A DNA stretch of 64,000 bases from Pseudomonadota bacterium (GTDB lineage Bacteria > Myxococcota_A > Polyangia > GCA-2747355): positions 496,001 through 560,000 of the forward strand of contig JADJTL010000003.1 of assembly GCA_016711215.1 (NCBI GenBank), given 5' to 3'. Below are positions 41,224 through 50,527 of this stretch, in pieces; the first letter of the stretch is position 1, and each line of letters starts with the position of its first letter. Below the pieces are notes generated by a model. That model had not been told where the DNA came from. It saw nothing but the letters and a program-made list of their open reading frames with translations, and did not search any database. Both the position numbers and the translations under genes were made by a program.

Positions 41224-42180
41224 TCAGGCAGCGGGGGCGCCGCGCTGCGGCTGCGGGCCAGGCACGCTCAGCGCGCGCTTGCCCTCCTCACCAACGTGCC
41301 GGTGGAGGACAGCCGGCGGGAGGATTTCGTTGGCGCGGAAGGCGTCCAACACCCGGAAGTGCACATCGGTCTCAAAGGGCTTCTCGTACTTGCAGTCGAA
41401 GACGTAGGGCCGCGCCTTCAGATGCACGGCGACGTAGTCCTCGAGGATCGTCTGCTTGGCGAGCACCGGCACCTCTTGATCGAGGAAGATGTAAGGGCTC
41501 GTCAGGCAGGCCTCGCGTACGAGCTCGGCAGCGAGCTTGGCGTCCTGATCGGCGCCGATGTAGAAGTCCATCGCCACCTGCATCTCGAGGGCGCCATAGT
41601 TGCCGCTCGAGGTCACGTCGGTGAGGACTTTGTTGTTCGGGATGGTGATGATGTTGTGGTCGAGCGTGTTCATCCGCACGCTGCGCAGACCGATCTTGAT
41701 GATGTCGCCGTACTGCCCGGCGTAGGTCACGCGGTCGCCGACCTGGAAGGGGCGATCGAACATGATCGTGATGCCGGCGATGAAGGCGGCCACGAGGTCG
41801 CGCATGGCGAAGCCGACCGCGAAGGCGAGCGCGCCGCCGATCACCGTCATCGCCGTCTTGTCGAGCCGGACGCTCAGCCCGAGGCAGATGCCGGCCGCGA
41901 CGAGGTAGACCACGAAGCGCGTGGTGGACTCGACCTTTTGGATTAGCGGACGGCGGTTGGCGAAGCGCTTGCTGAGCCGCGCGGCCAGGTCCCCGACGAT
42001 GCGCAGCGCGATCATCGACGCTGCGATCACGAGCACCGAGAGCGCGACCCCGCCCCAGCGCACGATGTTCGCGAGCGTGCCGAGGTCTGGCGCGTCTTGG
42101 GCGCGGGCGACGGCCGGCGCGAGCAGGGCGCCAGCGAAGACGACAAGCGCGGCGCGGGCGGCTGGCGGACGTTGCGACAT
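41224..42180 (-). CDS. MscS-family mechanosensitive channel
   Basis: 318 residues from ATG 42180 with GGAGG upstream. A signal-like helix (ALVVFAGALLAPAVARAQ) is followed by membrane segments, the pore helix region GGALAFAVGFAMRDLVAAFIAG, and the beta domain FQVGDRVTYAGQYGDIIKIGLRSVRMNTLDHNIITIPN. This matches a small-conductance MscS core. The C-terminus is short and Pro-rich. It starts 11 bp after the giant AAA+ membrane protein stops, so the two are expected to be made together and may act as one complex. Confidence 0.9.
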   Translation of the reverse strand: MSQRPPAARAALVVFAGALLAPAVARAQDAPDLGTLANIVRWGGVALSVLVIAASMIALRIVGDLAARLSKRFANRRPLIQKVESTTRFVVYLVAAGICLGLSVRLDKTAMTVIGGALAFAVGFAMRDLVAAFIAGITIMFDRPFQVGDRVTYAGQYGDIIKIGLRSVRMNTLDHNIITIPNNKVLTDVTSSGNYGALEMQVAMDFYIGADQDAKLAAELVREACLTSPYIFLDQEVPVLAKQTILEDYVAVHLKARPYVFDCKYEKPFETDVHFRVLDAFRANEILPPAVLHRHVGEEGKRALSVPGPQPQRGAPAA

Positions 42181-42191
42181 GCTGGCCTCCA

Positions 42192-45100
42192 CTAGCGCGC
42201 CACGGGCAGCAGGTGCCGGCGCTGAAGGACGCGGGTGGCGGCGCGGAACCAGCCCCAGGTGACCCGATACCGCCCCTCGACCTCCTCGAAGTAGCCACGG
42301 GCGAGGCCATAGCGGATGGCGTTCTCCACCTGCGCCTCGGGCAGCATCGTCGCCTGACGGATGTCAGCGGTGGTGGCGAGCTCGAGCTGAACCACGGCAC
42401 GGAGGACGAAAACCGCGCGGTCGGGCAGCGCCTCGAGATCCGTGGGGTCCGGCGCCCTGAAGAGCTTGACGAAGACCCGTCCCTGCGGGTCGAGACCGAG
42501 CGAACGCCGCCACATATGGAGCGCGACGCCGGGGTTTCCAGCGGCGTAGTCCCAGATCAGGCGATGGTAGCGCGCCTCCGTGCGAGCATGCGCCTCCTCG
42601 AGCTCGAGCTCGTCGGCATCGGTGGGCAGGCGCTCGACCAGGTGGTCGAAGCGCGGCTCGATGCCGGCCTCGTGCGAGCGGGTCCTCAGCAGCGCGACGA
42701 CCCTGGACTCGGACCAGGGCGCGAGCGTGATCACCTCGTCGAAGGCGGGTCGGGCGCCCCGCGCGCGCTCGAAGAAGCGCCAGAGCGTATGGTCGATCGC
42801 GAAGACCCAGCTGCAGGAGCTGCTGTGGTGCCGCGCCGCGTCGAGGAGCTGGTCGAAGGCGGCGAGCCCCCCCATCCGCGGCTGAATCAGGCGGTGGGCG
42901 TTATCGATCAGCAGGGCTGGATCGCCCCCCGGCGCGCTCGACGCGTTGGCGGCCCGGCCGGCCTCCTCGAGGCTGGCGCGCTCGTCGAGGCCCAGCGTGC
43001 GCGCCAGCTGCAGGCGCAGCGCGTCGAGCCCGGCAATCGGGCAATCGACGAGGGACACCGCGGCGAGGGAATCGCGCACGCGGCGGAGCACCGTGCTCTT
43101 GCCACCACCGCGCTCGCCCACCACGACGTAGACGCCGCCGCCTTCCGCGCAGATGCGCTTGATTACCGGCGCGACGCCATCCTCCTCGTCGCTCAGGATC
43201 TCCGCTGGCGGCGCCGTCGGCGAGAACTTGGCGAAGAGCGCCTCGGGCACCGGCAAGAGACTGAACCGCGCGCCGTCGGCCAGCTTGTCGAGCCCGCGAC
43301 GAAAGAGGTAGGCGAGCAGCCGTCGGGTGACATCGAAGCTGCTGAGCCAGGTGCGACTCGCGTGAGCGGCGCCGTGGAAGAAGAGGTAGACGCCGCCCGA
43401 GGTCGCGGCGGGGAAGCTTCGCCACCCAGTCTGGTGATCGACGACCCAGCGGAAGTACGCCCGCCTGCGACGGAAGCGCGCCATCCGCCGAAAGATCTCG
43501 TGACGCCACCAGCGGATCAGCACGAGAAAGACCGGAAGCGCGATGAACCAGAGGGTGGAGAGCACCCAGCTGTAGATCGTCCCCTTGCCCACGATTCTGG
43601 CGCTGATCGCCAGAATGAGCCCGACCACGACGACGGTGCGGCCCGTCAGTCGCAGGGATCGGAGGCGCAACTGCGCGCTGGCGGAGCCTCGCCCGCCCAC
43701 GACCTCCTCCACGCCTGAGGCCGCGGCATCGATGCTCATGACCGCGAGCGCACCGCCGAGCGTCCAGGCGACGACCACGAAGAGGATCTCGACCTCGAAG
43801 AGCCCCTTGGCCTGCGCGGGAAGCAGCCAGAGCAGGGCGAGGCCGAGGAGCAGCAACTCGAGCGGCCCCCGCACATGCAGCAGGTGGCCGATGGCACGCT
43901 GCCGCAGACCGGGGGAGGTCCGGCGCGCGCGGCGGTCCTCCTCGCGGGCGCGGTCGCGCCACTGCTCGAGCACCGCCTGCGCGCGCGGGCGCCACCAAAG
44001 GAACGCGACGAGCACGAGGAGCCACTTCAACGCGACGAAGGTCGCGACCATCGCGGACTTGCCACGCGCCCCACCAGCGCCACCTCTGAGCGCGGAGAGC
44101 CAGCGCGTGAAAACCTTCAGGTGGTAGCCGATGACGAGCACGACCTGGCGCACCTCCGCGACCGCCTGATCCCAGCCGGCCTCGCCGAAGCCGACGATCG
44201 CCGTGCGGCGGGCCCGCGAGAGCTTGGCGAGGAGCTGCAGCCTCGCCGTGTTGAGGGCGAGCGTCTCGGCCTCAAGCTGAGTCATGCGATCCCAGCGCAG
44301 CGCCTCCTCGGTGGCACGCAGCGCGGCTGCAGCCTTGACCAGCTCGGCGCGCGCACGATCGTTGTCGCGGCGGTCGACATCGACGGAGAGCCCCGCCAGG
44401 CGATCCTCGCCAGGCGCAGGGATCTCCCGAGCGGAGGCGGAGAGGGCCTCGGCGAGCGCATCGCGCGTCGCCCGCAGCCAGGTCCGCAGCCCGAGGTAGA
44501 GCGCGTCGGCCGCGGCGGCGGTGTCGCCCGGGTCAGCGGCGATCGCGTCGCGCACGCGCCGCACGAAGCCGAGCGTCTGCTCCGCGCGGGCCTTCAGGGC
44601 CTGGCGCTCGCCGACCTGCTTGCCCTCGAGCTGCGCCTGCGCCCCTGCCACACCGAGGAGACGCGCCCGCTCCTCGGCGACCATCCGTTCGGCCTCGCTG
44701 CGGGCCCGCCTCGCGGCGTCGAGCGCGCGCTGGCGCTCGGTCTCTGCGGACTGCGCCCGCCGGTTGGCCTCGTTGACCTCGACCGCCGCCTGGGAGGAGG
44801 TATCGGCCCCTTGGCGTTGAGCGTGGCGGGCGAGGAGCGCTTCCCCCTGCTCCCTGCCGAGCGAGTAGAACCCGAGCCGGGCGCGATCGAGCTCGATCCG
44901 CGCCGCATAGAGCATGGGGTCGAGGGGGCGCAACGCCTGGCCGACGCTGGCGTCGCTGGGCGCGGCGGCGGCCTCGACGATCGCGCGCAGGCGCTCGGTC
45001 TCGACCCGAATCGCCGCCTCGTCCTCAAAGGGAACCTCGAAGAGGGTCGCCGGATCGATCGCGACCGCGAGGCGCTCGTCGACGAGCGCCTGGAGCTGGC

Positions 45101-45320
45101 GCGTGGTCCAGCGCAGGGCGGCGACCGCGGCTGGAAGCTGCGGCGGCGCGGCGTCTGCGGCTGCATCGCGCGGCGCTGGCCCCGCGTCGCGCGCGTCGGT
45201 GCTCGTCGCGGTGGCGGTGACGCCCGCGTCGGGTCGAGCCGCGCGCGCCGCCAGGGCGGACGAGACCAGCGCAGCCATCGCTGCCACGACGAACCATCGG
45301 GGTGGTCGGCACCAGCACAT
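42192..45320 (-). CDS. Large membrane AAA+ ATPase with periplasmic coiled coil
   Basis: 1042 residues from ATG 45320 (GAGGG upstream); upstream in-frame starts lack ribosome sites. In order: signal peptide (1-25); a roughly 390-residue extracytoplasmic region with an Ala/Arg/Glu coiled coil at about 178-243; five membrane segments (about 424-443, 486-503, 510-529, 561-579, 583-603); then a cytoplasmic ATPase with Walker A GERGGGKST (735-743) and Walker B LLIDNAHRL (Asp806), as in ExeA/Orc-like AAA+ proteins. The last roughly 75 residues (TTADIRQATMLPEAQVENAI) look like a winged helix. The MscS gene is 11 bp downstream. I recognise no named protein with this architecture. ATP-dependent gating or sensing for the channel is inference. 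Confidence 0.8.
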   Translation of the reverse strand: MCWCRPPRWFVVAAMAALVSSALAARAARPDAGVTATATSTDARDAGPAPRDAAADAAPPQLPAAVAALRWTTRQLQALVDERLAVAIDPATLFEVPFEDEAAIRVETERLRAIVEAAAAPSDASVGQALRPLDPMLYAARIELDRARLGFYSLGREQGEALLARHAQRQGADTSSQAAVEVNEANRRAQSAETERQRALDAARRARSEAERMVAEERARLLGVAGAQAQLEGKQVGERQALKARAEQTLGFVRRVRDAIAADPGDTAAAADALYLGLRTWLRATRDALAEALSASAREIPAPGEDRLAGLSVDVDRRDNDRARAELVKAAAALRATEEALRWDRMTQLEAETLALNTARLQLLAKLSRARRTAIVGFGEAGWDQAVAEVRQVVLVIGYHLKVFTRWLSALRGGAGGARGKSAMVATFVALKWLLVLVAFLWWRPRAQAVLEQWRDRAREEDRRARRTSPGLRQRAIGHLLHVRGPLELLLLGLALLWLLPAQAKGLFEVEILFVVVAWTLGGALAVMSIDAAASGVEEVVGGRGSASAQLRLRSLRLTGRTVVVVGLILAISARIVGKGTIYSWVLSTLWFIALPVFLVLIRWWRHEIFRRMARFRRRRAYFRWVVDHQTGWRSFPAATSGGVYLFFHGAAHASRTWLSSFDVTRRLLAYLFRRGLDKLADGARFSLLPVPEALFAKFSPTAPPAEILSDEEDGVAPVIKRICAEGGGVYVVVGERGGGKSTVLRRVRDSLAAVSLVDCPIAGLDALRLQLARTLGLDERASLEEAGRAANASSAPGGDPALLIDNAHRLIQPRMGGLAAFDQLLDAARHHSSSCSWVFAIDHTLWRFFERARGARPAFDEVITLAPWSESRVVALLRTRSHEAGIEPRFDHLVERLPTDADELELEEAHARTEARYHRLIWDYAAGNPGVALHMWRRSLGLDPQGRVFVKLFRAPDPTDLEALPDRAVFVLRAVVQLELATTADIRQATMLPEAQVENAIRYGLARGYFEEVEGRYRVTWGWFRAATRVLQRRHLLPVAR

Positions 45321-45403
45321 AGATCCCTCGCGGCACGAATCGACCGGCATGCGAACGCCCGCGGAAACTAGCAGGAAGGGCGCCCATTGTCCCCAAGGCA
45401 AAG

Positions 45404-45443
45404 CCAGACCCTAGCGCCAGACCCTGGCCGCTACCCAGACCCT
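45404..45443. repeat. Three copies of CCAGACCCT in a divergent intergenic region
   Basis: CCAGACCCT occurs at 45404-45412, 45417-45425 and 45435-45443, with similar flanks (AGCG or GGC). It lies in the 196-bp gap between the divergent AAA+ ATPase and ABC exporter genes, so it could be a regulator site or simple slippage repeat. No convincing promoter hexamers are visible in the gap. Confidence 0.6.
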
Positions 45444-45516
45444 GGCGGCGGGTTGCCCGGGCGGGAGAGGGTCGGCATACTGCCGGGGCGCGCGCGTTAG
45501 CGCCGCGAGATGATCC

Positions 45517-47748
45517 ATGCTCCCCGAGCCAGCCGACACGCCGAAGCACGCGCCACCAGCGACCCCGCCCTCGCGCTGCGGGGCGCAGGGCGGCTCGACC
45601 GCGGTCGGCGGCGCGGCTCCCGCAGCCGCGGAGAGCCTGCGCCTGGTCTTGGGGCTGGTGCTCGACCGGCTGGGGCTGGCCTCGGCAGGGACGCGCCGGA
45701 TCCCGGCGCCGCAAGCGCCGCACGAGGGCGAAGCCTGCGTTCCCTGGGCGCGCCGGGCGCTGATCGCGCTCGCCTCACCCTTCGGCCTCAAAGCGGGCCA
45801 GAGCCAGCTCTCCGTCAGGGACGCGCTCCAGCTCGTCGACCCTCAGGCGCCGCTGCTGGCCTGCGGCCCGACCGACAACGGTAGCCTGCGCTGGGTGCTG
45901 ATTACCGAGCGGCGCGGTCGACGCCTGCGCGCGACCGTGCTGCAAGAGGGGCAGGCACGCAGCCGCACGCTGAGCACGGTCGAGCTGGCCTCGCTGCTGG
46001 ACCTCGCGAGCGCGCGCCAAGCGACGAGCTGGCTCACCCTCGAGAGCGCGTTGCCGCTCGAGGCGCTGGGCGCGGGTCAGGAGCGCAGCAGCAGCACGCC
46101 CTCGCCCCTGCGGCGCCTGCGCGCCGCCCTTGGACTGGAGCGAGAGACGCTCTGGGCCCTCGGCGTCTACGCCGCCTTCGCCGGGGTTCTGGCGCTCGCC
46201 ACACCGCTCACCGTGCAGGCGCTCGTCAACACGATCGCCTTCGGCGGCCTGCTGCAGCCCCTCTTCGTCCTCACGCTCTTGCTCCTCTCGGGCCTGGTCC
46301 TGGCGGGCGGATTGCGCGTGCTCCAGAGCATCGTCGTCGAACAGCTCCAGCGGCGCGTGTTGGTGCGAACGGTCGTCGATCTCGCGACGCGCCTCCCTCG
46401 TGTGCGCCTCGGCGCCTTCGAGCGCGCCTACGCACCCGAGCTGGTCAACCGTTTCTTCGAGGTCGTGACCCTGCAAAAGGCCACGGCGACCTTGCTCCTC
46501 GACGGGCTCGATCTCTCCCTCGCCGTCGTCATCGGCATCACCATCCTCAGCTTCTACCATCCGCTGCTGGTCGCCTTCAGCGTGCTCTTGGTGGCGGCCC
46601 TCGCCGCGGTGCTGCTGCTTGGTGGTCGCGGCACGATCGAGAGCAGCATCGAGGAGTCGTATGCCAAGTACGCGATCGCCGCGTGGCTCGAGGAGCTGGC
46701 GCGCCTTCCCCTGATCTTCAGGTCACGGCGCGATGCCGGGGCGGCTGCGGCCCGCGCCGACGAGCTCGCCCGCAGTTATTTGCGCGCGCGCGGCGGGCAC
46801 TTCCGCCGGGTGCTGCGCCAGATCGTCGGCCTGATCGGGCTGCAGGTGCTCTTCAGCAGCGCGTTGCTGGCCATCGGCGGCTGGCTGGTGCTCAAGGGAC
46901 AGCTGACCTTGGGCCAGCTCGTCGCCGCCGAGCTGATTGTGACGGTCGTGGTCGCCAGCCTGGCCAAGTTCGGCAAGCAGCTCGAGACCTTCTACGACCT
47001 CGCGGCGGCGATCGACAAACTGGGTAAGCTGATCGACCTGCCGCTCGAGCCCGCCTTCGGCGTGCCGGCTGGCGGCGGCAGCGGGGCCGCCAGCGCCGCG
47101 CTGGAGGGGGTTCGTCTGGGCGGCCTCGGCTCGACCGCCCAGACGCTCGACCTGCGCATCGGCGCGGGCGAGCGGATCGGCATCACCGGCGCCAGCGGCA
47201 GCGGCAAGAGTCAGCTCCTCGACACGCTCTACGGGCTCCGCGCGCCCGAGGAGGGGCGCGTGATCATCGACGGCGTCGAGCTGCGCCTGGTCGACCTGCC
47301 GGAGCTGCGCCAAGGCCTACTGCTGCTGCGCGACGCGCCAGTGCTCGTGGCCACGCTCCGCGAGAACCTGCAGCTGCGTGGTGGCGGAGCGGGCGACGAG
47401 GCGCTCCAGGGGGTGCTCGACCGCGTTGGCCTCGGCACCGTGGTGCGGCACCTGCCCGAGGGCCTGGACACGCCGCTGGGCGCCGAGGGGGCCCCGCTTT
47501 GCGCCGGAGAGCGGGTGCGGCTCGCGGTGGCCTGCGCGCTGCTGCGCGCGCCGCGGCTGCTGCTGGTCGACGCGGTGCTCGACGCACTCGACCCGCAGGC
47601 GCGCGCCTCGCTGCTCGAGCTGCTCTACGCCGACGACGCGCCCTGGACCCTGCTGATCGCGAGCCAGCACGACGACGTGCTCCGCCGCTGCGACCGGGTG
47701 CTGGCGCTCACTGCGAACGTTCAGCCCGCGGCGGAGGAAGCGACGTGA
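45517..47748 (+). CDS. Type I secretion ABC transporter with degenerate ATPase motifs
   Basis: 743 residues. A roughly 200-residue N-terminal domain lies where bacteriocin/RTX exporters carry a C39-like domain, but no catalytic Cys-His pair is evident. A six-helix membrane domain (about 211-480) follows, then a nucleotide-binding domain with intact Walker A GASGSGKS (558-565). Other motifs are altered: the Q-loop position reads LLRDAPVL (Arg for Gln), the signature LSGGQ is LCAGE (661-665), and after Walker B Asp685 the catalytic Glu is Ala686 (LLLVDAVLDALD). The switch His (718) remains. It may hydrolyse ATP poorly or act structurally. The next two genes complete a type I system. Confidence 0.85.
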   Translation: MLPEPADTPKHAPPATPPSRCGAQGGSTAVGGAAPAAAESLRLVLGLVLDRLGLASAGTRRIPAPQAPHEGEACVPWARRALIALASPFGLKAGQSQLSVRDALQLVDPQAPLLACGPTDNGSLRWVLITERRGRRLRATVLQEGQARSRTLSTVELASLLDLASARQATSWLTLESALPLEALGAGQERSSSTPSPLRRLRAALGLERETLWALGVYAAFAGVLALATPLTVQALVNTIAFGGLLQPLFVLTLLLLSGLVLAGGLRVLQSIVVEQLQRRVLVRTVVDLATRLPRVRLGAFERAYAPELVNRFFEVVTLQKATATLLLDGLDLSLAVVIGITILSFYHPLLVAFSVLLVAALAAVLLLGGRGTIESSIEESYAKYAIAAWLEELARLPLIFRSRRDAGAAAARADELARSYLRARGGHFRRVLRQIVGLIGLQVLFSSALLAIGGWLVLKGQLTLGQLVAAELIVTVVVASLAKFGKQLETFYDLAAAIDKLGKLIDLPLEPAFGVPAGGGSGAASAALEGVRLGGLGSTAQTLDLRIGAGERIGITGASGSGKSQLLDTLYGLRAPEEGRVIIDGVELRLVDLPELRQGLLLLRDAPVLVATLRENLQLRGGGAGDEALQGVLDRVGLGTVVRHLPEGLDTPLGAEGAPLCAGERVRLAVACALLRAPRLLLVDAVLDALDPQARASLLELLYADDAPWTLLIASQHDDVLRRCDRVLALTANVQPAAEEAT

Positions 47749-49079
47749 GCGCCAGCAAGAACTCCGGGGCAAGCGCCCGCGTTTCCGCCAGCGCCGGGTT
47801 GACGGCGATGCAGCTCGTGAGGGCGTCGCGAGGCGTGGCGCTCTCCGCTCGACTGATCGTAGCGCTCTTGCTGCTGATCGGCGTGGCGCTGCTGCTGCTG
47901 CCCTGGCAGCAGACCTCGCCCGGCGACGGACGCATCGCGGCCTTCACGCCCTCGGAACGCGCCCAGGTGGTTGGCGCGCCGATCGGCGGCCGCATCCTCA
48001 ACTGGTGGGTCCATGAGGGCAGCCACGTTCGCAAGGGCGATCGCCTGCTCGAGCTGGCCGACAACGACCCGCTGATTCTGCTGCGCCTGCAGCAGGAACG
48101 CGACGCCACCGCCGCGCGCCTGGCGGCGCGCGAGCTCGCGATCGGCGCCTACGAGCGGCAGCGCGTCGCACTACGCTCGGCCCGCACGCTTGAGCTCGCC
48201 GCGGCCGAGGCGCGCGTGCGCGTCGCACAGAACCGGGTCAAAGCGAGCGAGCAGGAGCTCGTGGCGGCCAAGGCGACCGCGACCACGGCGCAGCTCAATG
48301 TCCAGCGCGTCGAGGCCCTCGCCAACCGTGGCCTGGCCTCGGAGCGCGACCGCGAGCTCGGCGTGCTGGCAGCGGCCAAGGCCCAATCGGAGGTCTTCGC
48401 CGCTCAGGCGGCGCTCGAGGGCGCAGGCGGAGAGGTCCTGGCCAAGCGCGCCGAGGTCTCGGCCAAGGGCGCCGAGCTCGACGGCAAGCTCGCCAAGCTC
48501 GGCGCCGAGCTCAACTCCGCCGAGGCCGAGGTGCAGAAGGCCCGTGCCGAGCTCTCCCAGGTCGAGGTTCGACGCGCCCGGCAGGCGCAAATGGTGGTCC
48601 GCGCGCCGCGGGAGGGATCGATCCTCCGCGTGGTCGCCCGCGAGGGCGCCGACTTCGTCAAGGCCGGCGATCCCCTCTTCGTCTTCGTGCCGACGAGCGA
48701 GCAGCGTGCCGTCGAGCTGTGGATCGACGGCAATGACGTGCCGTTGGTCGATCCCGGCCGCATCGTGCGGCTGCAGTTCGAGGGCTGGCCCGCGGTGCAG
48801 TTCAGCGGTTGGCCGGCAGTGGCGGTGGGCACCTTCGGCGGCGCGGTCGCCTTCGTCGACGCGGCGGCGGACGGCAGCGGCCGCTTCCGCGTGCTCGTGG
48901 TGCCGGGAGCCGCGCGCTGGCCCGACGGGCGCTACCTGCGCCAGGGGGCGCGCACGAAGGGCTGGGTGCTGCTCGATCGGGTCAGCCTCGGCTACGAGCT
49001 CTGGCGCCAGCTCAACGGCTTCCCCAAGCGGCTCACCCCACCGAAGGTGGAGGCCAAGCCGGGGGCCAAGAGCGGCTGA
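47745..49079 (+). CDS. HlyD-type membrane-fusion protein of the type I system
   Basis: 444 residues from GTG 47745, overlapping the ABC gene as GTGA, with GGAGGAAG upstream. One membrane helix (LIVALLLLIGVALLLLPW, about 40-57) is followed by a lipoyl-like segment (VGAPIGGRILNWWVHEGSHV), a long coiled-coil hairpin (about 110-275), and the return barrel (VRAPREGSILRVVAREGADF). It bridges the inner-membrane ABC protein to the outer-membrane channel encoded next. Confidence 0.9.
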   Translation: MSASKNSGASARVSASAGLTAMQLVRASRGVALSARLIVALLLLIGVALLLLPWQQTSPGDGRIAAFTPSERAQVVGAPIGGRILNWWVHEGSHVRKGDRLLELADNDPLILLRLQQERDATAARLAARELAIGAYERQRVALRSARTLELAAAEARVRVAQNRVKASEQELVAAKATATTAQLNVQRVEALANRGLASERDRELGVLAAAKAQSEVFAAQAALEGAGGEVLAKRAEVSAKGAELDGKLAKLGAELNSAEAEVQKARAELSQVEVRRARQAQMVVRAPREGSILRVVAREGADFVKAGDPLFVFVPTSEQRAVELWIDGNDVPLVDPGRIVRLQFEGWPAVQFSGWPAVAVGTFGGAVAFVDAAADGSGRFRVLVVPGAARWPDGRYLRQGARTKGWVLLDRVSLGYELWRQLNGFPKRLTPPKVEAKPGAKSG

Positions 49080-50527
49080 TGCCCCCGTCTCGCCCCCACA
49101 CGCGCGCGGCGCGCTGCGTCGCTGCCTTCACGCTGACCCTCGGTGCGCTGCTGCCGCTGGGCTCCGGGGCGGCGCCGGTCCTCAGCCTGGCTGAGGTCCT
49201 GGCGAGCGTCGAGCGCCACCACCCGCTGCTCGAGGCCGCAGCGCAGCAGCTGCGCCAGGCGGAGGGAAAGCAGCTACAGGCGGAGGGGGGCTTCGACACC
49301 GAGCTGCGCGCCGAGAGCAGCTGGCTGCCCCACGCCGATTACGAGTACGGCGTGGCGAGCGTGACGCTGAGCCAGCCGACGCCCTTCTGGGGCGCGCGCT
49401 TCTTCGGCCGCTGGCGCCTCGGGCACGGCGACCTCCCGATCTACAAGGAGGGCGACGGCACCGCGGGGGCAGGCGAGCTTCGCGCCGGCGTCGAGCTACC
49501 GCTGCTTCGCGACGGGCCGATCGACGCGCGCCGGGCGCAGCTCCAGCGCAGCAGGCTCGGTCGCGAGGCCGCTCGGCTGGGTGTCGGCGCCCTCCGCATC
49601 GAGCTGCGTCGCCAGGCGGCCTATCACTTCTGGGCCTGGGTCGCCGCCGGGCTGAAGCTCGAGGTCGATCGCAAGCTGCTGGCGATCGCCCGCGAGCGCG
49701 ACGACGCGCTGCGCTCGCGCGTGGCGCGCGGCGACCTGCCGCGCATCGAGGTCCTGGACAACCGGCGCACGATCTTGATGCGCGAGGGCGGCGTCGTCAG
49801 CGCTCAGCGGAAGTTCGAGCAGAGCGCGATCAAGCTCTCGCTCTTCCTGCGCGACGCCAGCGGCAACCCGCTCCGCGCCGGACGCGAGCGCCTGCCGGCG
49901 TCCGCACCGCTGCTGCCCGAGGCGCGCGAGCCACGACCGGTCACCAGCGATCTTCGCTCGGCGCTGCGGCGCCGCCCCGAGCTGCTGCAGCTCGAGCTGG
50001 CGCAGGCCGACAATGAGGTGGAGGCGCGCCTCTTCGCCAACCAACGGCTGCCGCGGCTGGCCGCCATCGTCGACCTCGGTCTCGACCTCGGCGACGAGGC
50101 CTATCGCGACCGGCGCGGCGAGGTGGGCGTGGGCCTCAAGCTCGAATGGCCCCTGCCGCTACGCAAGGCCCGCGGCGGCCTGCTGCGCGCCGCGGCGCGG
50201 CAGCGCGAGCTCGCGGCGAAGCAGCGCTTCCAACGCGAGCAGGTCGAGGCGCAGCTCCGCGACGCGCGCTCCGCGATCTTGGCGGCGCGCCAGCGCGCCG
50301 AGGTGGCGCGCGAGGAGCGCGAGGCGGCCCATCAGGTCGAGGCGGCCGAGCGTGAGCGGCTGGAGTTCGGCGCCGGTACCTTGCTCACCGTCAATCTCCG
50401 CGAGCTGGCCGCCGCCGAGGCCGACAAGCGCACGATCGACGCCGCGGCAGGCTTTCGTCGGGCCCTCGCCGACTACGAGGCCCTGCTCGCCACGGTCGAC
50501 GATCCCGCGGGCCGCCCGGGTCGCTAG
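49079..50527 (+). CDS. TolC-like outer-membrane channel of the type I system
   Basis: 482 residues. The ATG shares one base with the HlyD stop. A signal peptide (CVAAFTLTLGALLPLGSGAAP) precedes TolC-type helical repeats (LSLAEVLASVERHHPLLEAA near the start; LRSALRRRPELLQLELAQAD opening the second repeat). It completes an ABC/HlyD/TolC operon. No substrate gene such as an RTX protein or small peptide is found beside it, so the cargo is unknown. The 3' end overlaps the convergent Rieske gene by 4 bp. Confidence 0.88.
   Translation: MPPSRPHTRAARCVAAFTLTLGALLPLGSGAAPVLSLAEVLASVERHHPLLEAAAQQLRQAEGKQLQAEGGFDTELRAESSWLPHADYEYGVASVTLSQPTPFWGARFFGRWRLGHGDLPIYKEGDGTAGAGELRAGVELPLLRDGPIDARRAQLQRSRLGREAARLGVGALRIELRRQAAYHFWAWVAAGLKLEVDRKLLAIARERDDALRSRVARGDLPRIEVLDNRRTILMREGGVVSAQRKFEQSAIKLSLFLRDASGNPLRAGRERLPASAPLLPEAREPRPVTSDLRSALRRRPELLQLELAQADNEVEARLFANQRLPRLAAIVDLGLDLGDEAYRDRRGEVGVGLKLEWPLPLRKARGGLLRAAARQRELAAKQRFQREQVEAQLRDARSAILAARQRAEVAREEREAAHQVEAAERERLEFGAGTLLTVNLRELAAAEADKRTIDAAAGFRRALADYEALLATVDDPAGRPGR

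Noticed and set aside
41224..45320. MscS and AAA+ genes as one MscK-like gene split by a frameshift
   Set aside because: The MscS gene has its own ribosome site and signal-like N-terminus, and the ATPase ends in a complete winged-helix-like domain, so two separate genes fit better.
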